Shown in pieces: positions 1 to 5,740 of a DNA stretch of 5,740 bases. Location: positions 1-5,740 of the forward strand of contig JANYKY010000430.1 of assembly GCA_025357975.1 (NCBI GenBank). The letters run 5' to 3'. The position numbers and the translations under genes are program-made. The notes beneath the pieces were generated by a model. The model was not told the DNA's origin, made no database searches, and saw nothing but the letters and a program-made list of their open reading frames with translations. The first letter of the stretch is position 1. Each line of letters starts with the position of its first letter. The stretch comes from Gemmatimonadaceae bacterium (GTDB taxonomy: Bacteria; Gemmatimonadota; Gemmatimonadetes; Gemmatimonadales; Gemmatimonadaceae).

Positions 1-1523
1 ATCGCCAGCCGCTGCCGCTGCCCGCCCGACAACCGGGTTCCTCTTTCACCCAGAACCGTCGCGTATCCCTCCGGGAGCTCGGCAATAAATGTGTGCGCAT
101 TCGCGGCCCGCGCAGCCGCTTCCACCTGCTCATCCGTGTACGTGACGCCGGTGCCGTACGCGATGTTGTTGCGAACCGTGTCGTTGAACAAAACAGTGTC
201 CTGGCTGACGATCCCCGTCAGGCGGCGCAGTGCAGGCAGCCGGTACTCACGAGTGTCCACGCCGTCGACCAGAATAGCGCCCGACTTCACGTCGTAAAAT
301 CGCGGAATCAGGTCCACCAGCGTCGACTTTCCGGCACCGCTGGCGCCAACAAGCGCGATGACCTCTCCCTTGGACGCCACAAACGAGATGTTCGAAAGCA
401 CAGGAGCGTCACCATATGAGAATCCGACACGCTCAAAGCGCACATCGCGATCAAATGCTGCGCTGTCTCGTGTGCCGAGGTCCGTCTGGGACTCTGATGG
501 TGTGTCCATCACTTCGAACAGACGCTCTGCCGCAGCAAGAGATGCCTGCGCGGTGGTCGGCATCTGGGAAAGCTGCTTGAGCGGCTGCAGCATTCTCAGC
601 GCGTAGAGCAGGAATGCGATCAGGTCAGCACCAGACATCGAGTGGCTGACGAGGACCTGCCGCGCACCGAGCCAGAGCAGGGCCGTAGCGATGCTCGTGC
701 CGATAATCTCGGTTATTGGAGCTGCAAGATTCGAGATGCGCGTCAGGCGCACGGTCAAATTCGCATAGCGATTGCTGGCAACCGCGAACCTGTTCTCCTC
801 CACCTGCTCGGCCCCGAACGACTTCACGAGCCGGATGCCGCTCACAGTCTCCTGCACGACGCTCGTCATTTCGCCATGCTGATTTCCGCGACGACGGTTG
901 CCTTTCCGAAGTTTCTGGAGAATTGGTGTGAGAACCAAGCCCAGTACCGGGACGATGACGAGCGCCATCAGCGTCATTTTCCACGAGATCAGGAACAGGA
1001 ACACCACGTAGCTCACGATCAGAGCCGCGTTCTGCAGGGAGGACGTCACCAGCTGAGTGAGAATCAGCCTGGTCTCGGAAGTGTCAGTGATGACGCGAGA
1101 CAAAATCTGCCCCGTCTTCGTTCGCTGAAAGTATCCAAGCGGCAGATGAGCAATGTGACCGTATACCGCCGTGCGGAGATCTCGCGTCACGTACTCCTGC
1201 AAACTTGCCCCGAGCTGCCCTGCGAGCCACAACAGAAGATTCTTCGCCACCATCAGTGTGATCACAATGAGGATCACGTTGCGAAGCGAACCCATCTTGT
1301 CCGAGGGGTCGAGCATCAGGCCGACAGTCGAGCGCAGGAGCTTGCTCAATCCGCCACCGCCGAGAGATATCGGTGCCTGATTGAACAGCGTATTCAAGAA
1401 CGGTATCAAGAGCGCGAGCGAGCAGGCATCGAGTACCGCCGCGACGATGTTCGTCACGATCGCCCCTGCCATTCGCCAGCTGTGTGGACGCACGTACGGG
1501 TACAACCGCCCGTAGACCGACAC
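1..1523 (-). CDS. MsbA-type ABC exporter, fused membrane and ATPase domains (3' end cut by window edge)
   Basis: A half-transporter that should dimerise in the inner membrane and use ATP to flip or export a lipid or other hydrophobic substrate; lipid A-core is the MsbA substrate, but the substrate here is inferred. About 507 residues are visible. Predicted membrane segments lie near residues 18-42, 82-102, 165-181, 183-200, 269-287 and 299-310. A conserved coupling stretch occurs at 131-148 (YFQRTKTGQILSR...). The nucleotide-binding domain starts near 360, with A-loop Tyr370 (FSYGD), Walker A GASGAGKST at 393-401, Q-loop Gln441 (IVSQD) and signature LSGGQ at 498-502. Walker B and the H-loop lie beyond position 1, so the usual length of roughly 580-600 residues cannot be confirmed. 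The GTG start was chosen because GAGGGG lies 5 nt upstream and it follows the porX-like stop by one base; an internal ATG at residue 18 would clip the first helix. Multidrug or other lipid exporters of the same family are alternatives. Confidence 0.95.
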   Translation of the reverse strand, partial: MSVYGRLYPYVRPHSWRMAGAIVTNIVAAVLDACSLALLIPFLNTLFNQAPISLGGGGLSKLLRSTVGLMLDPSDKMGSLRNVILIVITLMVAKNLLLWLAGQLGASLQEYVTRDLRTAVYGHIAHLPLGYFQRTKTGQILSRVITDTSETRLILTQLVTSSLQNAALIVSYVVFLFLISWKMTLMALVIVPVLGLVLTPILQKLRKGNRRRGNQHGEMTSVVQETVSGIRLVKSFGAEQVEENRFAVASNRYANLTVRLTRISNLAAPITEIIGTSIATALLWLGARQVLVSHSMSGADLIAFLLYALRMLQPLKQLSQMPTTAQASLAAAERLFEVMDTPSESQTDLGTRDSAAFDRDVRFERVGFSYGDAPVLSNISFVASKGEVIALVGASGAGKSTLVDLIPRFYDVKSGAILVDGVDTREYRLPALRRLTGIVSQDTVLFNDTVRNNIAYGTGVTYTDEQVEAAARAANAHTFIAELPEGYATVLGERGTRLSGGQRQRLA

Positions 1524-1524
1524 T

Positions 1525-3093
1525 CTAGCCCCTCGGTGTCAGCAGAGCGAGCGGAAGAATGACTTCTTCAGGCGTCACTCCGCCGTGAAGAAACGATCCT
1601 CGGTAGCGGCTCTGATACTCGCGCAGCTTTGTGGGGTAGACAAAGAAGCAATCGTTGGTCGCGAGCAGCGTGTTTCCGCCGGCACCACGCCGCGGCAGGC
1701 GAAGATCATCTTCATTGGAGAACATCAGTGCCTGCTCGGGCCGTTCTGCCCGCAGGTCTTCGCCGAACTTGTATCTGAGATTTGCGGTCGCGTCGCGCTT
1801 GGCAAACACCGTCGCCGGCGTATTGCAGTGGATCGAACCGTGATCCGTGGTGAGCAGAACGGAGATTTTCCGGCGCGACGCTTCCTTGAGAACGCTGAAC
1901 AGGGCTGAGCGCTGGAACCACTGCCGAGTGATTTGTCGCAGGGCGATCTCGTCACGAGCGACTTCGTACAGGATTTGCGATTCGCTACGGCCATGGGTGA
2001 GCAGATCGACGAAATTGAAGACGAACGCGCTGACGCCTTCGCTTCCGATTGCGGTGCCGAGGTGCCGCTCGAGCTCGTCGGAATTAGCAGCAGTGGAGAT
2101 CTTCTGATAACGAACATGAGTCGGACCCGCGATTTCGTTCAGGTGACTCTCGAGCAGCTCTCGCTCATGCGCATTCAGAGACTCGTCTTCGCGGTCAGCG
2201 TTTCCCCACCAGTCAGGAAGCCTCGCGGCGATCTCGCCCGGAAACAGTCCACTGAAAAGCGAGTTTCGCGAATACGGCGTCGCAGTTGGAAGAACAGCGA
2301 AATAGTGAGTCGTCTCGACGTCAAAGAAGGGCGCCAGCAGAGGCTCCAGCACGCGCCATTGATCGAGGCGGAGACAGTCCACAACTATAAAGACGGCTGC
2401 ACGGTCACGCTGAAGAATCGGCAGAACGAATTCGCTGACGATGTCAATTGAGAGCGGAGGCCGGTTGCCCTCGAGGTTCTTGAGCCACTTCGGGTACTCC
2501 GTCTTCATGAACGCCGCGAATTCGCGGTGCATGTCGGGATACAGTCCGCGGAGGGAGTCGTACAATCCCATTTCGCCGGCGGCAGCAAGGTCTACGTCCC
2601 ATCGCATCAGCTCGTCAAAGCGGTCGATCCATCCGCGCCAGTCGAGATTGATATCGCGCTCGAGCTCGATAGCGCGAAACCGCTCGACGAAACTGCGTGC
2701 AACCGCCTGCTGGCGAATCCTCGGACCTTCAAGAATCTGCGTGACGATGCTCAGCACCTGTCGCGGATTGATCGGCTTGACGAGATAATCGCGAATGTTC
2801 GCGCCGATGGCTTCCTTGAGTGTTGTATCCTCTTCGCTCTTCGTGACCATCACCACCGGCAGGTTGGGAGCTATTTCGCGTACATCGCGATAGGCTTCGA
2901 GCCCGCGCTTGCCCGGCATCTGCTCGTCTAGAAGCATGATGTCGAAAGGTCGGCGGCGGAGCATCTCGACCGCATCGTCAGCGTTGCTGGCCCACTCTAC
3001 TTCGTAGCCCTTGGAGCGCAGGAAGATTCGGTGGGACTCGAGAAGCTCGCCTTCGTCGTCGACCCAGAGGATGGATTTTGGGGCCTGTGCCAT
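1525..3093 (-). CDS. porX: PorX-like response regulator with alkaline-phosphatase-superfamily (PglZ-like) effector domain
   Basis: A 522-residue cytoplasmic signalling protein. Residues 5-122 form a receiver domain with acidic pocket Asp12/Asp13, phosphoacceptor Asp56 (LLDEQMPG), Thr84 (VTKSEED) and Lys106 (LVKPINP). A helical linker spans about 125-225. Residues from about 230 form an alkaline-phosphatase-fold domain with all expected metal ligands: Asp239 (VVDCLRLDQW), a nucleophile Thr in PTATPYSRN (269-277), Asp363 and His367 (FVDLLTHGR), Asp417-His418 (TTDHG) and His503 (LHGGVTPEE). The architecture and length match PorX of Porphyromonas (about 518 residues), which, with the kinase PorY, controls type IX secretion and whose effector domain has been reported to hydrolyse oligonucleotides; function here is inferred. 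The ATG is the first start after an in-frame TAG, and no Shine-Dalgarno is visible. No histidine kinase is adjacent, so the regulator is an orphan within this window. The ABC exporter follows one base after the stop. Confidence 0.93.
   Translation of the reverse strand: MAQAPKSILWVDDEGELLESHRIFLRSKGYEVEWASNADDAVEMLRRRPFDIMLLDEQMPGKRGLEAYRDVREIAPNLPVVMVTKSEEDTTLKEAIGANIRDYLVKPINPRQVLSIVTQILEGPRIRQQAVARSFVERFRAIELERDINLDWRGWIDRFDELMRWDVDLAAAGEMGLYDSLRGLYPDMHREFAAFMKTEYPKWLKNLEGNRPPLSIDIVSEFVLPILQRDRAAVFIVVDCLRLDQWRVLEPLLAPFFDVETTHYFAVLPTATPYSRNSLFSGLFPGEIAARLPDWWGNADREDESLNAHERELLESHLNEIAGPTHVRYQKISTAANSDELERHLGTAIGSEGVSAFVFNFVDLLTHGRSESQILYEVARDEIALRQITRQWFQRSALFSVLKEASRRKISVLLTTDHGSIHCNTPATVFAKRDATANLRYKFGEDLRAERPEQALMFSNEDDLRLPRRGAGGNTLLATNDCFFVYPTKLREYQSRYRGSFLHGGVTPEEVILPLALLTPRG
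1529..1534 (-). promoter_or_regulatory. Shine-Dalgarno sequence for the ABC exporter
   Basis: On the minus strand GAGGGG sits 5 nt before the GTG codon at 1523-1521. It lies inside the last codons of the upstream porX-like gene (Pro-Arg-Gly-stop), so it may partly reflect coding constraint. Its spacing is nevertheless good, and it supports the GTG start and reinitiation by ribosomes finishing the upstream gene. Confidence 0.5.
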
Positions 3094-3142
3094 GGGTTTG
3101 GTGAATGTAGCCGGGTGCCTGTGGTATGCCTAGATTGCGAGG
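3094..3142. promoter_or_regulatory. Divergent intergenic region between porX-like gene and small ORF
   Basis: This 49-base stretch separates the minus-strand ATG at 3093 from the first possible plus-strand start at 3143. If the small ORF starts at its internal GTG (3245), the gap is about 150 bases. Promoters for both directions should lie here or just beyond, but no convincing -35/-10 pair, operator palindrome or Shine-Dalgarno could be picked out. A GGAGGAGG run on the minus strand (around 3155-3162) is more than 60 nt from the porX-like start, too far to act as its ribosome binding site. Confidence 0.3.
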
Positions 3143-3553
3143 GTGATCGGCCAACCTCCTCCGTTCGCTCTAAGTACTCCGAGCTTTCGATTCCGGGCTC
3201 TGGCGTCGCATGCGGGCCGAGCATCACTTGGCGGCGATCGCGAGGTGGCGCTCGCTTGTTTTGTTACAGCGCGACTCGTGGCCGGGTTGATCGCACCGTA
3301 TTCTATTGCGCCGGCAGATTCGGGCACGCGGGCGTCGAGTGCGCGTCAATGGCTGGCATCTCAATCGGTGCCGGGACAAACGCGGACGGGCGTACTCGCG
3401 GCAATAGATGCGGTCGCTGCCAACAATCCAGCGGCTGCAGCGAAAGCATTGCGGATACTGATTGAAGCCGGAAAAATTCAACTCGATCAGGCGTCCGTGG
3501 CGGAGCTCACGGAGCTCGTCAGCGAACTCGATCGCGAAAGCCTGATCGGGTGA
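3143..3553 (+). CDS. Hypothetical protein upstream of yebC (start uncertain)
   Basis: An open frame of 136 codons beginning with GTG, the first start after an in-frame TAG at 3131. I do not recognise the family. The product is Ala-rich and predicted helical, with no signal peptide or catalytic motif. Its most protein-like part is C-terminal, from about residue 35: VALACFVTARLVAGLIAPYS, then an Ala-rich helix (NNPAAAAKALRILIEAGKI) and a polar end with repeated ELxELxSELD-like spacing. The first 34 codons have more irregular third positions, so translation may really start at the in-frame GTG at 3245, giving 102 residues. It ends 32 nt before yebC on the same strand and could be the first gene of that operon. 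It could also be non-coding leader sequence, but the long open frame and the absence of a convincing rival frame favour a gene. Confidence 0.6.
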   Translation: MIGQPPPFALSTPSFRFRALASHAGRASLGGDREVALACFVTARLVAGLIAPYSIAPADSGTRASSARQWLASQSVPGQTRTGVLAAIDAVAANNPAAAAKALRILIEAGKIQLDQASVAELTELVSELDRESLIG

Positions 3554-3585
3554 CCTGCAACAGATCTCAAACCAAAGCATAGACA

Positions 3586-4323
3586 ATGGCCGGCCATAGC
3601 AAGTGGAAGCAGATCAAGCACTACAAAGCCGCAACCGACGCGAAGCGCGGCGCGCATTTCACGAAGCTCATTCGCGAAATCACGATGGCGGCGAAACTCG
3701 GGGGCGGGGATCCCGCCGGGAATCCGCGGTTGCGCACTGCCATCGATACAGCGAAGGCCGCATCGATGCCCAAGGAGAACATCGAGCGCGCTGTAAAGAA
3801 AGGCACCGGTGATCTCGAGGGCGTCGACTATCAGGAAATCACGTACGAAGGTTACGGCCCGGGTGGCGTTGCAATCCTGATCTTCTCGCTCACGGACAAT
3901 CCAACCCGCACCGTCGCCGACGTTCGCCACAAACTTTCCCGCGGCGGCGGCAACCTCGGGGCCGCGAACTCGGTGTCGTGGATGTTCGAACGCAAAGGAC
4001 TGCTCTACATCGACTCGACGGCCTATCCGGAAGACGATGCCCTCGAAGCCGCACTCGATGCTGGCGCAGAGGATTTCAAGGCGGAGGGAGAGCGCTACGA
4101 GATAACGACAGATCCCGCCGACATGCACAACGTAAAGAGCGCGCTGGAAGCAAAAGGCTATGAGATCGTCGAGGCAGAGCTTGCATCAGTGCCGAAGAAT
4201 CTCGTCAGCGTCTCCGGTAAATCGGCTGAATCACTCGTACGGCTGCTCGAGGAGCTCGAGGAGCTCGACGATGTACAGAAAGTCGCAGCGAACTGCGATG
4301 TGGAGCTGGACGAAACCGGTTGA
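3586..4323 (+). CDS. yebC: YebC/TACO1 family translation/regulatory protein
   Basis: A 245-residue cytoplasmic protein of the YebC/PmpR/TACO1 family. Members have been described as DNA-binding transcriptional regulators, and more recently as ribosome-associated factors that help translation through difficult stretches such as polyproline; which role applies here is not shown by sequence. The N-terminus MAGHSKWKQIKHYKAATDAK is the family hallmark, followed by FTKLIREI and GGDPAGNPRLR (residues ~26-48). Further conserved blocks are MPKENIERAVKKGTG (~61-75), YEGYGPGGVA (~86-95), NPTRTVADVRH (~104-114) and GGNLGAANSVSWMF (~121-134). The length is normal and the protein is complete. The ATG is fixed by the hallmark N-terminus, although no Shine-Dalgarno precedes it. 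It leads the ruvC-ruvA genes on the same strand with a 7-nt gap to ruvC, a common arrangement in bacteria. Confidence 0.98.
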   Translation: MAGHSKWKQIKHYKAATDAKRGAHFTKLIREITMAAKLGGGDPAGNPRLRTAIDTAKAASMPKENIERAVKKGTGDLEGVDYQEITYEGYGPGGVAILIFSLTDNPTRTVADVRHKLSRGGGNLGAANSVSWMFERKGLLYIDSTAYPEDDALEAALDAGAEDFKAEGERYEITTDPADMHNVKSALEAKGYEIVEAELASVPKNLVSVSGKSAESLVRLLEELEELDDVQKVAANCDVELDETG

Positions 4324-4330
4324 CCTCCAG

Positions 4331-4846
4331 ATGATCGTCCTGGGAGTCGATCCGGGCACAGCGGTCACAGGATATGGCGTGGTACAGGGCGAGCGCATGG
4401 GAACACCTCGCCTCGTCGAGTGCGGAATCATCAGAACTCGAGCCCGCGACACGCTTGCAAACCGGCTCAAGGAAATTCACGATGGGATAGTGGAGCTGAT
4501 TCAGCGTCACAGTCCCGATGCGATGGCGATCGAAGACGTTTTCTACGCGCGTAACGTCCGCACAACCATCGTACTCGGCCACGCTCGCGGGGTCATTCTT
4601 CTTGCCGCCGCAAATGCGAGCTTGCTCATTGCGGAGTATCCACCGGCTGAAATCAAGAAGGCAGTCGTCGGTACGGGCGCAGCAACCAAGGATCAGGTTC
4701 AGTTCATGGTGACGCGACTCCTTCGGCTCAAGAGCCCGCCGCAACCTGCCGACGCATCAGATGGCGTCGCAGCCGCACTCGCCTGCATCATGAGAATCGG
4801 CGTACCATCGGTTGATTCAATGGCCCCAAATTCAATGCGCAAATGA
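4331..4846 (+). CDS. ruvC: Crossover junction endodeoxyribonuclease RuvC
   Basis: A 171-residue Holliday junction resolvase, close to the 173 residues of the E. coli enzyme. It cuts two opposing strands of a four-way junction with RuvAB in recombination repair. The RNase H-like fold shows all four catalytic acids: Asp7 in GVDPGT, Glu68 in AIEDVFYARN, and Asp141 and Asp144 in PADASDGVAAALA. The conserved stretch GHARGVILLAAA (83-94) and the YPPAEIKKAVVGTGAATKDQ block (103-122) are also present. The frame stays open upstream to 4160, but the ATG at 4331 is the right start because homology begins there with the short first strand MIVLGVDPG and it lies 7 nt after the yebC stop. No Shine-Dalgarno is evident, so coupling to yebC translation is likely. 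The stop overlaps the ruvA start. Confidence 0.98.
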   Translation: MIVLGVDPGTAVTGYGVVQGERMGTPRLVECGIIRTRARDTLANRLKEIHDGIVELIQRHSPDAMAIEDVFYARNVRTTIVLGHARGVILLAAANASLLIAEYPPAEIKKAVVGTGAATKDQVQFMVTRLLRLKSPPQPADASDGVAAALACIMRIGVPSVDSMAPNSMRK

Positions 4847-5445
4847 TTTCGCACATAACGGGAATTCTTTCTTCGAAGGACATCGATCGCGTCGAGGTAA
4901 TGACGCCAGGTGGAGTTGCCTACGAGCTTCAAATTCCCCTCGGCGTCTTCGAAACGCTGCCCAAGCAGAATGACAAGATCTCGTTGCACACTCACCTGGT
5001 GGTGAAGGATGACGGGTGGCAGCTGTTCGGATTTTCGTCGCTCTTCGAACGCCGGCTTTTTCAGAAGCTGCTGACTGCAAACGGCGTCGGCCCGGCGCTC
5101 GCACTCGGGCTGATGTCCGCACTTTCGGCCCAACGACTCGTGCGCGCAATACAGGAGAAAGACATCCCGACGCTGCAAGGTGTACCGAGGGTTGGAAAGA
5201 AAAAGGCGGAGCGCCTGATTCTCGACCTGGCGGACAAGCTCGATTCGATCGGCGGCGAAGACGAGCCGGGAAGACCACGCGTTTCGGGAGGATCTTCGGA
5301 GGACGCAATGCGCGCGCTGGTATCGCTGGGATACACCACAGTCGATGCGGAGCGCGGAGTGCGCGCGGCCCTCGATATGGGCGGTAGCGGTTTGTCGGCG
5401 GCCGAGCTGATACGTGCCGCCCTTGCCAAACTCGGCGGCAGGTGA
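4843..5445 (+). CDS. ruvA: Holliday junction branch migration protein RuvA
   Basis: A complete 200-residue subunit that binds four-way junctions as a tetramer and loads the RuvB helicase; its partner RuvC is encoded immediately upstream. Residues 1-64 are the OB-fold domain (MISHITGIL..., GGVAYELQIP, LHTHLVVKDDGWQLFGF); Asp56-Asp57 correspond to the acidic pin that separates strands at the junction centre in E. coli RuvA. Two helix-hairpin-helix motifs follow: TANGVGPALALGLMSAL (78-94) and LQGVPRVGKKKAERLILDL (111-129). After a flexible linker (~135-150), domain III (AMRALVSLGYT..., ~154-200) should contact RuvB. The ATG overlaps the ruvC TGA as ATGA, implying translational coupling, and no separate Shine-Dalgarno is seen. 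The gene ends 2 nt from the stop of the convergent PIN-domain gene, and ruvB is not the next gene on this strand within the window. Confidence 0.98.
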   Translation: MISHITGILSSKDIDRVEVMTPGGVAYELQIPLGVFETLPKQNDKISLHTHLVVKDDGWQLFGFSSLFERRLFQKLLTANGVGPALALGLMSALSAQRLVRAIQEKDIPTLQGVPRVGKKKAERLILDLADKLDSIGGEDEPGRPRVSGGSSEDAMRALVSLGYTTVDAERGVRAALDMGGSGLSAAELIRAALAKLGGR

Positions 5446-5447
5446 CG

Positions 5448-5740
5448 CTACAGCCAGTCTTCGAGAGCAAGTGTGGGAACCCGCGAGAATTCGCGTGTGT
5501 TGTTCGTTACCAGGGTGGCGTTTTCCGCCACCGCATGCGAAGCGATGAGTAAATCGAACTGCCCGATGGTCTGACCGCACCGCTCGAGATGTCGCCGCAA
5601 TAATCCATAGCCTTCGGCTGCTTTGCTGTCGAACGCCAGGATGGACACGGCGGCGAGCAGGTTCTCCACTCCCGCGCGTTCTCGCGCAGGATTGGAGCTG
5701 CGCTCGAGACCGTAGTGGAGCTCTGCAACGGTGATCGATG
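5448..5740 (-). CDS. vapC: PIN-domain VapC-family toxin (5' end cut by window edge)
   Basis: The visible 96 residues are the C-terminal three-quarters of a type II toxin-antitoxin ribonuclease; family members run about 130 residues, so roughly 35 N-terminal residues, including the first catalytic Asp of the LDTN motif, lie beyond 5740. VapC enzymes cleave RNA, often tRNA or rRNA, with Mg2+, and are held inactive by VapB. Visible family features in order are ITVAELHYGLERSS with the second conserved acid (Glu at 5723-5721), then the IGQFDLLIASHA helix with the third acid (Asp at 5555-5553), and the C-terminal LVTNNTREFSRVPTLALEDWL. The frame runs open to the window edge, so an internal GTG at 5669 is not the start. 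A vapB antitoxin gene is expected just upstream, outside the window. The visible part shows no frameshift or stop. Confidence 0.93.
   Translation of the reverse strand, partial: SITVAELHYGLERSSNPARERAGVENLLAAVSILAFDSKAAEGYGLLRRHLERCGQTIGQFDLLIASHAVAENATLVTNNTREFSRVPTLALEDWL

Noticed and set aside
642..1562. Plus-strand open frame of 306 codons
   Set aside because: It lies wholly antisense to the ABC exporter and the porX-like 3' end, its product is low-complexity His/Arg/Gln-rich with no recognisable domain, and the opposite strand shows clear family motifs.
3094..3142. Bacteroidota-type promoter (TAnnTTTG) upstream of the porX-like gene
   Set aside because: TACATTCA on the minus strand is a partial match only, and no TTG lies at the expected upstream distance.
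3554..3585. Terminator or separate promoter between the small ORF and yebC
   Set aside because: These 32 bases show no hairpin with a T-run and no clear promoter boxes.
3487..4128. Minus-strand open frame of 213 codons
   Set aside because: It is antisense to the N-terminal half of yebC, which carries the family hallmark motifs. No protein-family signal was seen in the antisense product.
4246..4269. Short tandem repeat of CTCGAGGAG units
   Set aside because: It encodes the Leu-Glu-Glu helix near the YebC C-terminus, so coding constraint explains the two and a half copies.
4160..4330. Possible 57-residue N-terminal extension of RuvC
   Set aside because: This in-frame stretch overlaps the yebC 3' end and reads as Ser/Arg-rich shadow sequence. 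RuvC homology begins exactly at the ATG at 4331.
4699..5580. Minus-strand open frame of 293 codons across ruvC, ruvA and the PIN gene
   Set aside because: It is antisense to two unmistakable genes and overlaps the PIN gene in another frame. The Arg/His/Ser-rich product shows no domain, as expected of GC-rich shadow frames.

Overview
The window looks like a chromosomal segment of a moderately GC-rich Gram-negative-type bacterium. The strongest taxonomic clue is a PorX-type protein, a response regulator fused to an alkaline-phosphatase-superfamily (PglZ-like) domain. That architecture is best known from the Bacteroidota and relatives. The GC-rich codon use fits a GC-rich member of the wider FCB group, such as Gemmatimonadota, better than a typical Bacteroidota. 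This is inference from protein resemblance and base composition, not from a marker gene.

Left part (1-3093, minus strand): a two-gene unit. The porX-like gene (3093 to 1525) comes first, followed after a single base by an MsbA-type ABC exporter (1523 to beyond position 1) that is cut by the window edge after its LSGGQ motif. The near-contact of stop and start suggests co-transcription and translational coupling. A regulator with a predicted phosphodiesterase/phosphatase output is thus linked to an envelope exporter.

Middle (3094-3585): a divergent start region, then a small plus-strand ORF of unknown function (3143-3553), which lies just upstream of yebC and may be co-transcribed with it.

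Right part (3586-5445, plus strand): a compact yebC-ruvC-ruvA cluster. YebC is a ribosome-associated/regulatory family protein. RuvC (Holliday junction resolvase) and RuvA (junction-binding subunit) work together in recombination repair. The yebC-ruvC gap is 7 nt, and ruvC and ruvA overlap by ATGA. ruvB, the motor subunit, does not follow directly. Instead a convergent minus-strand PIN-domain VapC-family toxin gene (5450 upward, cut by the right edge) ends 2 nt from the ruvA stop, and its antitoxin gene would lie beyond the window.

Apart from the exporter's GTG, none of the confident visible starts has a clear Shine-Dalgarno sequence. No RNA genes, CRISPR arrays, insertion sequences or rho-independent terminators were seen. 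Genes cover almost the whole window, and no gene-free stretch exceeds 300 bases.
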